Shown here: positions 55,142-63,958 of the stretch, piece by piece
Layout: every line of letters starts with the position of its first letter
How positions within the stretch are numbered: position 1 is the stretch's first letter
DNA from: JBNKVT01 sp050299335
Lineage (GTDB): Bacteria > Pseudomonadota > Alphaproteobacteria > Rhodobacterales > Rhodobacteraceae
Assembly (NCBI GenBank): GCA_050299335.1
Contig: JBNKVT010000062.1
Coordinates: 1 to 64,000 of the forward strand
Direction of reading: 5' to 3'
DNA: 64,000 nt
Notes under the pieces: generated by a model
Database searches by the model: none
What the model saw: the letters and a program-made list of their open reading frames with translations, nothing else
Told to the model about the DNA's origin: nothing
Program-made: the position numbers and the translations under genes

Positions 55142-56283
55142 CCCTTGTGGAAATATCCGGCCAGCACCCGGCCATAGATCGCCTTCAGCTGGCCGATCTG
55201 GGCGATCTCGACGAATTCGTCCACCTGATGCATCGTCCGGCCCACCAGTCCGAATTCCACGACCGGGCAATGATGCCGGATGAAGCGCGCGTCCGAGGTG
55301 CCGCCGCTGGTCGAGGCCTCGGGCACCAGCCCGGTCTCGGCCTCGACCGCCGCCGATATCAGATCCGAAAACGCCCCCGGCGGGGTCAGGAAACTCTCGC
55401 CCGACACCGCGACCCTGAGCGTCATCTGAACGCCGGTCTCTACCTCGACCCGGGCGGCCTCGGTCTTCAGCCAGGCCGCCAGCGTGTCGGAGGAATGGGC
55501 GTCGTTGAAGCGGATATTCACCGTCGCCCGGCAGCTGGCCGGGATGACGTTGTTGGCGGGGTTGCCGGTGTCGATGGTGGTCACCGCCAGCGTCGAGGGA
55601 TCGAAATGCTCCGTGCCGTCGTCGAGCCGGTGCGCGGCCAGCCGGTCCACCAGCGTCGCCATCGCCGCCACCGGGTTCTTCGCCCGATGCGGATAGGCGG
55701 AATGCCCCTGCACCCCGGTTGCGGTCAGATAGCCGGTCATCGAGCCGCGCCGCCCGATCTTCATCATCTCGCCCATCCGTTCGGGGCAGGTCGGCTCGCC
55801 GACGATGCAATGGTCCATGCGCTCGCCGTTTTCGGCCATCCAGTCGAGGATGGCCCGGGTCCCGTCCAGCGCCTCGCCCTCCTCGTCGCCGGTGATCGCG
55901 ATCACGATGGCGCCGTCGGGCGGGGTGTCGCGGGTGAAATCCACCGCCGCCGCCACGAAGGCCGCCACGCCCGATTTCATGTCCACCGCCCCCCGGCCGT
56001 ACATCCGGCCGCCTTCGGTTTCGGCCCCGAACGGGTCGCGCTGCCAGTCGGCGCGGTCACCGACCGGCACCACATCGGTATGGCCGTTGAAGCCGAGGAC
56101 CGGTCCGTTCCCGGCATCGCCCCAGCGGGCGAAGAGATTGGCAACGCCGCCCCGGTCGACCCTGGTCACCGCGAAACCGGCCCCGGACAGGAGCCGTTCC
56201 AGCAGCACCAGCGCGCCGCCCTCTTCGGGGGTCACCGAGGGGCAGCGGATCAGCTCGGCGGTCAGGGCGACAGGGTCGGTCAT
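55138..56283 (-). CDS. dapE: Succinyl-diaminopimelate desuccinylase
   Basis: A 381-residue M20-family zinc hydrolase that makes LL-diaminopimelate for lysine and peptidoglycan. Metal ligands appear in GHTDVVP, RGAVDMKSG and TGDEEGEA (catalytic Glu pair); the STSGGTSDARF motif near 325 is characteristic of DapE. The start at 56283 (MTDPVAL) has GGAG 6-7 bases upstream; nine additional codons are unlikely to be used. Confidence 0.94.
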   Translation of the reverse strand: MTDPVALTAELIRCPSVTPEEGGALVLLERLLSGAGFAVTRVDRGGVANLFARWGDAGNGPVLGFNGHTDVVPVGDRADWQRDPFGAETEGGRMYGRGAVDMKSGVAAFVAAAVDFTRDTPPDGAIVIAITGDEEGEALDGTRAILDWMAENGERMDHCIVGEPTCPERMGEMMKIGRRGSMTGYLTATGVQGHSAYPHRAKNPVAAMATLVDRLAAHRLDDGTEHFDPSTLAVTTIDTGNPANNVIPASCRATVNIRFNDAHSSDTLAAWLKTEAARVEVETGVQMTLRVAVSGESFLTPPGAFSDLISAAVEAETGLVPEASTSGGTSDARFIRHHCPVVEFGLVGRTMHQVDEFVEIAQIGQLKAIYGRVLAGYFHKG

Positions 56284-56491
56284 CGGGAGCTCCTTCCAGA
56301 GCCCGAGCAATAGAGAACCTCCCCGGCGGTCGCAAGCGCGGCCCGGTGGCGGTGATATCAGGCGGGAAGGCAGAGCGTTTCACCGTGAAAGGAAAACCAA
56401 ATCCCTGAAAAGAAACGATAAAGATATTGAGAATGGGTTAATTAGGGGTAATATGATACCAAACACACGCGGCAAAGCCCAGTCCCGACCT

Positions 56492-56515
56492 GTAGGGTGC
56501 GTGCTTGCACGCACC
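56492..56515 (+). repeat. REP-like palindrome headed by GTAG
   Basis: GTAG, then GGTGCGTG, loop CTTG and CACGCACC. Same head and arms as the element at 1594-1617 (there on the minus strand), with a different loop. It sits in the 290-base gap between the aminotransferase end and the dapE start; the left part of that gap (56390-56470) is strikingly AT-rich. Confidence 0.65.
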
Positions 56516-56574
56516 ACCCCTTCGGGAAAGCAATACAAAGACCACGGCCGGTTCCGCCCGCAGTCCTGTCCCCT

Positions 56575-57945
56575 TCAGCCCAGCACCTCGGTAATCGCTT
56601 CGCGGGTCGCGGCGACGACCACGTCCACTTCCTCGCGCGTGATGCAGAGCGGCGGCGCGAAGCCGATGATATCGCCCTGCGGCATCGCCCGCGCGATCAC
56701 GTCGCGTTTGGCCAGCGCCGCCGCCACGGACGGCCCCGCCTTGCGTGCCGGGTCGAAGAATTTCAGCGGCCTGCTACTTTCAGCCAGTTCCACCGCACAA
56801 AGCAGCCCCTCGCCCCGGACATCGGCCACCTGCGGATGCCCGCCGAGTGCCGCCTGCATCTGGTCCTGCAGATAGCCTCCGGTGCGCCCGGCATTCCCGA
56901 CCAGACCCAATTCGTCGATCAGCTTCAGATTGGCGATCCCGGCCGCCGCTCCGATCGGATGGGCCGAATAGGTCCAGCCATGGCCGATGGGGCCGTTTTC
57001 GTCGGTGCCGTTTTCCAGCACCTTCCAGACTCCGTCTGACACGATCGATCCCGAAAGTGGCGCATAGGCCGAGGTCAGGCCCTTGGCGATGGTGATGATA
57101 TCGGGAGTGATGCCATAGTGATCCGACCCGAACATCGATCCCAGCCGCCCGAAACCGGTGACCACCTCGTCGGCGATCAGCAGGATGTCGTATTTCTTCA
57201 GCACCGCCTGAATGGCCGCCCAATATCCGGCCGGCGGCGGCACGATGCCGCCAGTGCCGAGGATGGGCTCGCCGATGAAGGCGGCAATCGTGTCCGGGCC
57301 CTCGGCCAGGATCAGCGTCTCCAGCCTGGCCGCGCAATCGGCCGAGAATTCCTCTTCGGACATCGCCGGATCGGCACGCCGCAGGTAATAGGGCGCCTCA
57401 GTATGCAGCACCTGCGCCAGCGGCAGGTCGAATTTCCTGTGGAACAGCTCCAGCCCGGTCAGCGACCCGGTCATCAGCCCCGAGCCGTGATAACCGCGCC
57501 AACGCGAGATGATCTTCTTCTTATCGGGCCGCCCGAGGATGTTGTTATAGTACCAGACCAGTTTCACATTGGTCTCGTTGGCATCCGAGCCGCCGAGCCC
57601 GAAATAGACCTTCGACATGCCCTTCGGCGCCCGGTCGAGCACCATCTTCGCCAGGGTGATCGACGCCTCGGTGCCGTGCCCGACATAGGCGTGATAATAG
57701 GCCAGTACGCGCGCCTGTTCGGCGATGGCCTCGGCGATCTCGGGGCGGCCATAGCCGACATTGACGCAATAGAGCCCCGCGAAAGCATCCAGCATCTGCC
57801 GCCCGTCGCGGTCGGTGATATAGACCCCCTCGCCGGTCGAGATCACCCGGGACGGGGTCTCGCCCCGCGCGTGCTGGGCAAGATGGGTGGAGGGGTGGAA
57901 GAAATTCTCGCGGTCCCATTCGGCGAGCAGATCGTTTTTCAGCAT
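56575..57945 (-). CDS. Class III PLP-dependent aminotransferase
   Basis: A 456-residue omega-aminotransferase. PLP-binding residues fall in GLGGSDANETNVKL, LIADEVVTGFGRLG (the PLP-contacting Asp) and the Schiff-base Lys in TIAKGLTSAYAP. Relatives transfer amino groups from beta-alanine, GABA, diamines or taurine to a keto acid. It is divergent from an Lrp-type regulator gene, an arrangement often found for inducible aminotransferases, for instance doeD with doeX. The start at 57945 (MLKNDLL) is preceded by a weak AGAAAG. Confidence 0.87.
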   Translation of the reverse strand: MLKNDLLAEWDRENFFHPSTHLAQHARGETPSRVISTGEGVYITDRDGRQMLDAFAGLYCVNVGYGRPEIAEAIAEQARVLAYYHAYVGHGTEASITLAKMVLDRAPKGMSKVYFGLGGSDANETNVKLVWYYNNILGRPDKKKIISRWRGYHGSGLMTGSLTGLELFHRKFDLPLAQVLHTEAPYYLRRADPAMSEEEFSADCAARLETLILAEGPDTIAAFIGEPILGTGGIVPPPAGYWAAIQAVLKKYDILLIADEVVTGFGRLGSMFGSDHYGITPDIITIAKGLTSAYAPLSGSIVSDGVWKVLENGTDENGPIGHGWTYSAHPIGAAAGIANLKLIDELGLVGNAGRTGGYLQDQMQAALGGHPQVADVRGEGLLCAVELAESSRPLKFFDPARKAGPSVAAALAKRDVIARAMPQGDIIGFAPPLCITREEVDVVVAATREAITEVLG

Positions 57946-58058
57946 GGCTTGTCTTTCTGGCAGGGTTTGGCGCAAACTATCAGCGGGCTGTGCGGAAAAG
58001 ATGCGAATTCCGCCTCAGCGCGCCGAAATCCCGCGGAATTGGGAGGGTTGTGAGTAAA

Positions 58059-58526
58059 ATGGTCGAATTGGACACCCTTGACCGGAAAATCCTGCATGAG
58101 GTGCAGCTGAACAACCAGCTGACCTCGGCGGAGCTGGCGGAAAGGGTCGGTCTGTCGGCGAGCTCGGCGCAGCGGCGGCTGAACCGGCTGCGGCGCGACA
58201 AGGTCATCCGAGGCGACGTTTCGGTTATTTCGGGGGAGGATGTGGGGCGGACGCTGACGCTGATCGTCTCGGTCCAGCTGGAGCGCGACCGGTCCGATAT
58301 CATCGACCGGTTCCGCAAGTCGGTGCGCGAGGCGGCGGTGGTGATGAGTGCCTATTACATCACCGGGGACAGCGACTTCATGCTGATCGTCTCGGCCCGG
58401 GATATCGCGGAATATGAGGCGTTTTCGCGCAGTTTTCTCAGCGACAATCCGGCGATCAAGAGTTTCAAGACCACGGTGGTGCTGGACCGGATCAAGGCGG
58501 GGTTTTACATTCCGCCCTGGGAGTGA
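58059..58526 (+). CDS. Lrp/AsnC-family transcriptional regulator
   Basis: A 155-residue regulator: N-terminal winged helix (ELDTLDRKILHEVQL, with SAELAERVGLSASSAQRRL as recognition helix) and a C-terminal RAM/AsnC ligand domain (YYITGDSDFMLIVSARDIAEYEAF). Divergent from the aminotransferase gene with about 110 bases between them, and probably controls it. The ATG at 58059 was chosen over a GTG at 58050, which lies only three bases from GGGAGGG; both give the same protein apart from three residues. Confidence 0.9.
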   Translation: MVELDTLDRKILHEVQLNNQLTSAELAERVGLSASSAQRRLNRLRRDKVIRGDVSVISGEDVGRTLTLIVSVQLERDRSDIIDRFRKSVREAAVVMSAYYITGDSDFMLIVSARDIAEYEAFSRSFLSDNPAIKSFKTTVVLDRIKAGFYIPPWE

Positions 58527-58530
58527 CGCC

Positions 58531-59193
58531 TCAGGATTCTAAACCCATCAGGTCTGCGGCGATCTCGGGGACCTCTTCGGGGGCACCGGCAAGGGCGTCG
58601 GCTTCGGCCATGTGCAACTCGCCCTCTTCGGCATAGCCCCAGAGCGCGCCGATGGAGGGGATGTCGTTGTTGCGGGCGCCGAAAATGTCGTGGCGGCGGT
58701 CGCCGATCATCAGGCAACGCGCCGGGTCGGCGCCGGTTTCGGCAAGCGCATGGGCCAGAAGGTCGGTCTTGTCGGCATTGGTCCCGTCGAGTTCGGAGCC
58801 GAACAGCCCGTCGACATAATGCGAAATCCCGAAATGGTCGAGGATCTCCTGGGCGTAGACATGGGGCTTGGAAGTCGCGATCCAGAGGCCCCCGCCCAGG
58901 GCTCGCAGCCCTTCCAGCATCTCGTCGATATCGTCATAGACATCCGCCTCGAACATGCCCTCGCGCCCGTAGCGTTCGCGGTAATGCCCCAAGGCCGCCT
59001 CCAGATCAGCCCCTTCGCCCAGGAGCACGCCGAAGCTTTCCTTCAGGGGCGGGCCGATGCACCAGGTGAGGTCTTCCGGGCCGGGCAACTCGTCGGCACC
59101 CATTTCGGTGAGCGCATGGAGGATCGAGCGGGTGATGCCCACTTTCGGGTCGATCAGCGTGCCGTCGAGGTCGATGAAAACTGCCTGCATCAT
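58531..59193 (-). CDS. HAD-family hydrolase (phosphoglycolate phosphatase-like)
   Basis: A 220-residue HAD phosphatase: FIDLDGTLID near the N-terminus (nucleophile Asp of the first motif), the ATSKPHVYAQEILDHFG stretch, and the CLMIGDRRHDIFGA motif. Family substrates include phosphoglycolate and other small phosphates. Convergent with the Lrp gene. Two consecutive ATG codons (59193 and 59190) could be used; AGGA lies just upstream. Confidence 0.85.
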   Translation of the reverse strand: MMQAVFIDLDGTLIDPKVGITRSILHALTEMGADELPGPEDLTWCIGPPLKESFGVLLGEGADLEAALGHYRERYGREGMFEADVYDDIDEMLEGLRALGGGLWIATSKPHVYAQEILDHFGISHYVDGLFGSELDGTNADKTDLLAHALAETGADPARCLMIGDRRHDIFGARNNDIPSIGALWGYAEEGELHMAEADALAGAPEEVPEIAADLMGLES

Positions 59194-59353
59194 TTCCTCA
59201 TGAAGGGTTTTGCGGATTTACACTGACGGGGGGCGGGATCGCAAGGTCAGGCGGCAGCTCGGTGACAAAATCGGTCAAGTTAATAAAGGTACTATGATGC
59301 GGCCCTGATTTATTGAATAGTGATTATTTTTCTCATAATTGTTAACCTTTTTG

Positions 59354-59368
59354 TTAAAAGATTGTTAA
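59354..59368. promoter_or_regulatory. CtrA box 1
   Basis: TTAA-N7-TTAA (TTAA at 59354-59357 and 59365-59368), the full CtrA recognition pattern. About 180 bases before the PstS-OmpA gene. An extra TTAA at 59342-59345 has spacing 8 and does not form a full site. Confidence 0.65.
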
Positions 59369-59389
59369 CATTTTTAATCAATTCTCTCA

Positions 59390-59404
59390 TTAATCGTCGG
59401 TTAA
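59390..59404. promoter_or_regulatory. CtrA box 2
   Basis: A second perfect TTAA-N7-TTAA (59390-59393 and 59401-59404), 36 bases from the first, in the only strongly AT-rich stretch of the region. The rest of the 355-base gap (59194-59549) shows no gene. Confidence 0.65.
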
Positions 59405-59549
59405 TTTCTGCATGTATCGCGAATAAATCCAGAGATTACAAGGCACTGGATGGAAATTTCCCTCCATTATTCGCTTCCCCCCGGGGCGAACCCGATGCGT
59501 CACCAGTCCTGCCCGTTTCCATTCAACGTTTCACTGACAGGAGCGACAC

Positions 59550-61019
59550 ATGTTCCCTCTCCCGAAGATATTTCGCCCCGGCCTGAGCAAAGTAGGTCTG
59601 ATCGGAGCGGCCCTTGCAATAACGCCCATGCAGACCGCCTTTGCCCAGGAGGCAGGCGCTGTGCCCGATGAGCTGAAATTCGGCATTCACGGCTCGCGCA
59701 CCCTTGGCACGCATCTCTTGCCCAATCTGCTGGAAGGCTATGCGGCCGAGATAGGGGGCAGTTACCGGATCGTCGAAGACGGCTCGGTCAAGGAGCGCAC
59801 GATCACCATTACCGGCCCGGATGGGGCGGTGGTCGCCGAGGTCGATCTGCATACCTATGGTTCCGGCAGCGCATTTCCCGCGCTGGCCGAGGGGCAGGCG
59901 GTGCTTGGTATGGCAGACCGGCGGATGAAGGACAGCGATCTTGAGAAGCTGGCGCCTGCGGGCATTCCCGACTTGCGGGGGACCGAGAACGAGATCCTGC
60001 TGGGTGTCGATGGGATCGTCGTCGTGGTGCATCCCGACAACCCGGTGCGCAATCTCAGTTTCGAGGAATTGTCGCTGATCTATTCCGGCGAGGTCACCAA
60101 CTGGAACCAGCTGGGCGGGATCGATGCGCCGATTACGGTGCATTCCTTCCCGGACGGCTCGGGCGACCGCTCGATCTTCCTGTCGCGCGCGGTGGAGCCG
60201 TTTGGCCGGACCGAAACCGAGGCCGCCGTGGAGCATACCGAATACCGCCAGGTTCCCGAGGCGGTCGTGCAGGATATCGGTGCCATCGGCTTTCTCGGTC
60301 GGACCTATGTCGGTGACGAGGCACGGATAGTCCCGATACGCGAGCAATGTGGACTGATTTCGCAGCCTTCAAATTTCCGTATGAAAACTGAAGGTTACGC
60401 CATGTCCCGGCGGATCTATCTTTACAAGGCCCCGGGCGAGCTTCCCCCGGTTGCCCAGGCACTGCTCGATTTCGCCTTCTCGGATCGCGGTCAGGAAATC
60501 ATCACCGAAACCGGCTTTGTCGACCGCCAGCTCGAAACCATCCGCATGGCCGACATGTTCACTGACCTCACCCATGCGCCGACCGAGCCGGAGTTCAATC
60601 CGGTCGTCTATTCCAAATTCGTCGATGACCTCCAGGATGCCGAGCGCCTGTCGGTGGCCTTCCGCTTCAACCTCGGCTCGACGACGCTGGAGCCCCAGTC
60701 GCTGCGCAATGTCGAGGACCTGGTCGAAAGCCTCAAGGGCGGCACGTTCCAGGGCAAGGAGCTGGTCTTCGCCGGGTTCGCTGATGCTTTGGGCGGGTTT
60801 GACACCAACCAGGCGCTGGCGCTGCAGCGGGCCGAGACGGTGCGCGGGATCGTCGCCGACAAGCTCGGGCCCGATGCCGCGGACAATATCACCCTCACCG
60901 GCCAGAGCTATGGCGAGCTGATGCCCTATCTCTGCAACGAGGACGAGTTCGGCCGCGCCGCCAACCGCCGGGTTGAGGTCTGGGTGCGCGACAAACTGGG
61001 TGCCGTGCCTTCGAACTGA
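59550..61019 (+). CDS. PstS-like substrate-binding protein fused to OmpA domain
   Basis: A 489-residue exported protein. The signal peptide covers residues 1-32 (cut after QTAFA). Residues about 40-350 form a PstS-like phosphate-binding fold (GSGSAFPALAEGQ, SLIYSGEVTNWNQLGG, HSFPDGSGDRSIF). Residues about 375-485 form an OmpA peptidoglycan-binding domain with the FADALGGFDTNQALALQRAETVRG and NRRVEVWV elements. The combination suggests a periplasmic protein tethered to peptidoglycan that binds an anion. AGGAG lies 6 bases before the ATG; two CtrA boxes lie upstream. Confidence 0.85.
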   Translation: MFPLPKIFRPGLSKVGLIGAALAITPMQTAFAQEAGAVPDELKFGIHGSRTLGTHLLPNLLEGYAAEIGGSYRIVEDGSVKERTITITGPDGAVVAEVDLHTYGSGSAFPALAEGQAVLGMADRRMKDSDLEKLAPAGIPDLRGTENEILLGVDGIVVVVHPDNPVRNLSFEELSLIYSGEVTNWNQLGGIDAPITVHSFPDGSGDRSIFLSRAVEPFGRTETEAAVEHTEYRQVPEAVVQDIGAIGFLGRTYVGDEARIVPIREQCGLISQPSNFRMKTEGYAMSRRIYLYKAPGELPPVAQALLDFAFSDRGQEIITETGFVDRQLETIRMADMFTDLTHAPTEPEFNPVVYSKFVDDLQDAERLSVAFRFNLGSTTLEPQSLRNVEDLVESLKGGTFQGKELVFAGFADALGGFDTNQALALQRAETVRGIVADKLGPDAADNITLTGQSYGELMPYLCNEDEFGRAANRRVEVWVRDKLGAVPSN

Positions 61020-61053
61020 ATGGCGGGCAATAACCCGCTGCCACCAGGCAGAT

Positions 61054-61086
61054 GCAATCCCCCTTCAAGGGGGATTGCGCTTTTTT
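61054..61086 (+). terminator. Rho-independent terminator with TTCAA apex
   Basis: GCAATCCCCCTT-C-AAGGGGGATTGC followed by GC and six T (61081-61086), 35 bases after the PstS-OmpA stop. The stem is perfect over 12 bases. A convincing terminator for the plus strand. Confidence 0.8.
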
Positions 61087-61121
61087 GACGTGCCGCTGCC
61101 AAGCCCCGGGAGCACCGCCCG

Positions 61122-62114
61122 TCAGGTAAAATGCCCGTCGCCGAAGTACAGGATAACGGCCACGGTCACCGCCATCAGGAACGCCGAGGTCCCAAGGCTG
61201 AGGAGCACCGAGGTCTCGCGTTCCTCGGTGTTCCAGCGCCGGGGCCGCACGCCCTTCCAGAGAAACACCAATTGGCCTGCCAGGTTGATGGCTACGATAT
61301 TCGCCATCACGATGGCCATCGCCAGCCCTGCCTCGACATAATGCCCGGCTCCGACCAGCAGCCCGAAGGCGGTCACCGGCGGCAGCAGGGCCGCCGCCAC
61401 CATCACCCCGACCAGGCCGGAGGTCTCGCCGCGCGCCACCATCAGGGCTGCCGCTGCCCCCGAGGCCAGCGGCAGGGCGGCATTGTCCAGTCCCAGAGGG
61501 GCTGAAAAGTCCATGAGCGAGGAATCGAGATTGACCGGAAACAGCAGCCCGAGCCCCACCGCCAGCGCGATCCCGACCACAAGGCCTGCCCCCAGCGCTT
61601 TTGCCCCCAGCAGCAGCATCGCCCGGTTGCCCAAGGCCGTCCCGAAGGAAAACGCCAGGATCGGCCCCAGGAGGGGGGCGATCACCATCGCACCAATGAC
61701 CACCGCCACCTGATCCGAATTCAGCCCGATGGCGGCGACAAAGATCGCCAGCGCGACCTTCAGGAGGTAGTCCACGCTCAGCTGCGCGCCCAGGCGGACA
61801 TTCTCGAATATTTCCTCGCGGGTCGAGCGGGCCTCTTCATCCGCGTCGCGCTCTGCCTCTTCGGGCTCGGGCAGGACCGCTTCGACGGCCTGGGCGACCA
61901 GCTGCCAGTCCTCGGTTCCTTCCATCCGTTCAGAGATGGTGTCCAGCACGTCCTGCAGGTGCGTCGCCTCGACGATGGCAACGAAATGCACCCGGTCGCG
62001 CATGTCGGTCTCGCGCGACCGCCACCAGTTCTGCGGCTCCAGCCCCTTCAGGCAATCGCCGATACCTTCCGCCCGGTCTTCGGGCACAATGATGTTGACC
62101 AGACGGAAGGGCAT
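61122..62114 (-). CDS. DUF389/TIGR00341-family membrane protein
   Basis: A 330-residue protein. Residues 1-90 form an ACT-like/regulatory N-terminal region, followed by an acidic linker (PEPEEAERDADEEARS). Residues about 115-330 hold six or more hydrophobic segments, including ALLPPVTAFGLLVGAGHY and VVIGAMVIAPLLGPILAF that identify DUF389. The function of this widespread family is not established. Single minus-strand gene facing the terminator at 61054. Confidence 0.84.
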   Translation of the reverse strand: MPFRLVNIIVPEDRAEGIGDCLKGLEPQNWWRSRETDMRDRVHFVAIVEATHLQDVLDTISERMEGTEDWQLVAQAVEAVLPEPEEAERDADEEARSTREEIFENVRLGAQLSVDYLLKVALAIFVAAIGLNSDQVAVVIGAMVIAPLLGPILAFSFGTALGNRAMLLLGAKALGAGLVVGIALAVGLGLLFPVNLDSSLMDFSAPLGLDNAALPLASGAAAALMVARGETSGLVGVMVAAALLPPVTAFGLLVGAGHYVEAGLAMAIVMANIVAINLAGQLVFLWKGVRPRRWNTEERETSVLLSLGTSAFLMAVTVAVILYFGDGHFT

Positions 62115-62152
62115 CGCCGGGCCTGCCTTAGCGAGCCGGGCCGATGGCCGGG

Positions 62153-63040
62153 TCAGCCCTCGACATATTTGCGCCAGTCATGTTCCTCGCGGAACCCCAG
62201 GACCTCGCGGATCTTGCGGTTGGAATAGATCGCCTCGTTCTCACCCAGCTCGCGGCTTTGCGGCACGCCCTTGTAGAAGCGTTCGATCAGTTCGGCGCTG
62301 GGGATGTTCATGCCGTTGGTGTCGTTACCGGCATTGAACACCTGAAACCCGAGCCCGTCCTTCTTCAGGCACAGATCGACGATCTGGCCAAGGTCGCGGG
62401 CATCGATATAGCAGAATGCGTTGCGGCGGCGGGTTTCGGGATTGGCGAACCAGTCCTTGAACATCGGGTATTCATGGGGCTCGATCACATTGCCGATCCT
62501 CAGCGCATAGATATCCGCCCCGAACCGCCCGGCAAAGGCCCGCGCCGTCGCCTCGTTGCAGACCTTCGACAGGGCATAGCTGTCATGGGGGTCGGTGTCA
62601 TTGTCCTCTTCCAGCGGGATCGACTTCGGGTCGCGGTCGCCATCGGCGAAGCAGACGCCATAGGTGGTTTCCGACGAGGCGACGACGATCTTCGAGATGC
62701 CCAGCTTGCAGGCAGCTTCGATGACGTTGTAGGTGCCGATGGTGTTGACCGCGAAGGTCTCGTTGTCGGGCTCGATCAGGATGCGCGGGATGGCGGCGAA
62801 ATGCACCACGGCATCGAATTTCGGCACGCCCTTGCCGGCGATCATTTCGTCGAAACCGGCCCATTGGGTCAGGGCGTTGAACATCTGGCCCGAATCCGTG
62901 ATATCGGCTTTCAGGTTGTCCACGCCGTCCACATCCAGCGGCACCAGATCGACATTCACCACCCGGTGCCCCTGCCCGAGCAGATACGGCACCACATGCC
63001 GCCCCGCCTTGCCCGATCCGCCTGTGAACAATATCCGCAT
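62153..63040 (-). CDS. NAD-dependent epimerase/dehydratase
   Basis: A 295-residue short-chain-type sugar-nucleotide-modifying enzyme. The Rossmann motif is FTGGSGKAGRHVV (residues 5-17); the SSETTYG strand and the catalytic YALSK (Tyr-x3-Lys near residues 151-155) are intact. It resembles UDP-glucose 4-epimerases but is shorter and may act on another sugar or aldehyde substrate. Its start is three bases from the stop of the next gene, so it is cotranscribed with the small hypothetical gene upstream. Confidence 0.85.
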   Translation of the reverse strand: MRILFTGGSGKAGRHVVPYLLGQGHRVVNVDLVPLDVDGVDNLKADITDSGQMFNALTQWAGFDEMIAGKGVPKFDAVVHFAAIPRILIEPDNETFAVNTIGTYNVIEAACKLGISKIVVASSETTYGVCFADGDRDPKSIPLEEDNDTDPHDSYALSKVCNEATARAFAGRFGADIYALRIGNVIEPHEYPMFKDWFANPETRRRNAFCYIDARDLGQIVDLCLKKDGLGFQVFNAGNDTNGMNIPSAELIERFYKGVPQSRELGENEAIYSNRKIREVLGFREEHDWRKYVEG

Positions 63041-63042
63041 CG

Positions 63043-63384
63043 TCAGTCTCCTTCGTCGTAGAACGGCGTCATCTGGACCACAATCACCGCGTTTTCCTCT
63101 AGCGCCCGGTCCATAAGCGCCCGTTCCTCATCCCCGATTTCGGCCCCGTCCGCCAGTTGTTCCTCCAGCGTCCCGTGCCCGGTGACGTCCAGCGGCGCGA
63201 GATCGGCCTGTTTCAGGATCGCCACCGTCTCGCGCACCGCCTCGGCCTCATCGACCCCCGAGGCATAACACAGGATAGCCGCCCCGGTCGCCCCGTCCGG
63301 CAGCCCGTCATTGGCGCTCCGCCCGACCTCGACGAGGAGGGTGTAGACTTTCTGCCGGTTTGGTTCTCCCTGTTTGTCAGCCAT
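63043..63384 (-). CDS. Hypothetical protein, 113 residues
   Basis: A small acidic protein (many Asp/Glu) with no signal peptide or membrane segment and no family recognised. It overlaps the start of the next minus-strand gene by 8 bases and precedes the epimerase by two bases, so it is part of that transcript. A segment LLVEVGRSAND and the ETVAILKQADLAPLDVTG region suggest a mixed alpha/beta fold. Confidence 0.7.
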   Translation of the reverse strand: MADKQGEPNRQKVYTLLVEVGRSANDGLPDGATGAAILCYASGVDEAEAVRETVAILKQADLAPLDVTGHGTLEEQLADGAEIGDEERALMDRALEENAVIVVQMTPFYDEGD

Positions 63385-63958
63385 TCAGCGCGCAACGTTT
63401 CAGTACATGAATAAGATCACCGACGTCGCCAGGGCCAGCCTGCGTGCGGTAATCGAGCGGCCCGACGCCGATCGCTCGCCCTACATCGTCGGTGAAGTTC
63501 TGCAGATTTTCAAAAAACTCTTCGACCTCGGCTTGGCTATGCGCGCCGAGCTTCACGCCTTCTCGAAAAGTCCGCACGTCCGAATGAGAGATCATTCTGT
63601 TTCGAGCGGGCTTGATTATTTCGCGATAACGCGTGAGGTCCGCAACCAGACTATCTATTTCCGGCGTCAGCTTGCCAGCTTTGCCGACCTCTTCCACGAC
63701 CCAGCACACGGAGAGGTTCTGCCTCCCATAGGTCCCTGCCGGGTCCGTTAGGCGACCAATTCGCAGAATGATGAGTTCAATTAGCCACTCGTTCAAATCC
63801 TCAAAAAACCAGCAGGCTGCTTTCGTCAGGGCGGCGTCGGTTTCACTGTCGCCGCTCGCATACAAGGCTAGGTATGTGTTGAACGCACCTCGGAGCTTAA
63901 TGCACTCCTCGCGGAACGCCCTGAAATCGTCCCCCAACTTTTCAAGCGCCTCAGTCAC
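63377..63958 (-). CDS. AbiU2/HEPN-like hypothetical protein
   Basis: A 193-residue mostly helical protein. It resembles AbiU2 domain proteins in the LYASGDSETDAALTKAACWFF start, ELIILRIGRLTDPAG and ARNRMISHSD. The last contains RN-x4-H, the RNase motif of HEPN toxins. AbiU2 proteins belong to abortive-infection type defence. The GTG start at 63958 overlaps the preceding gene by 8 bases, and the 3' end overlaps the next gene by 8. The 5' part (63780-63960) is lower in GC than the surroundings, consistent with acquisition. Confidence 0.7.
   Translation of the reverse strand: MTEALEKLGDDFRAFREECIKLRGAFNTYLALYASGDSETDAALTKAACWFFEDLNEWLIELIILRIGRLTDPAGTYGRQNLSVCWVVEEVGKAGKLTPEIDSLVADLTRYREIIKPARNRMISHSDVRTFREGVKLGAHSQAEVEEFFENLQNFTDDVGRAIGVGPLDYRTQAGPGDVGDLIHVLKRCALNG

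Noticed and set aside
57118..58053. Open frame opposite the aminotransferase gene
   Set aside because: The real protein has all PLP motifs on the minus strand; this frame shows no domain.
59341..59357. TTAA-N8-TTAA next to the CtrA boxes
   Set aside because: Spacing is 8, not 7, so it does not meet the CtrA pattern.
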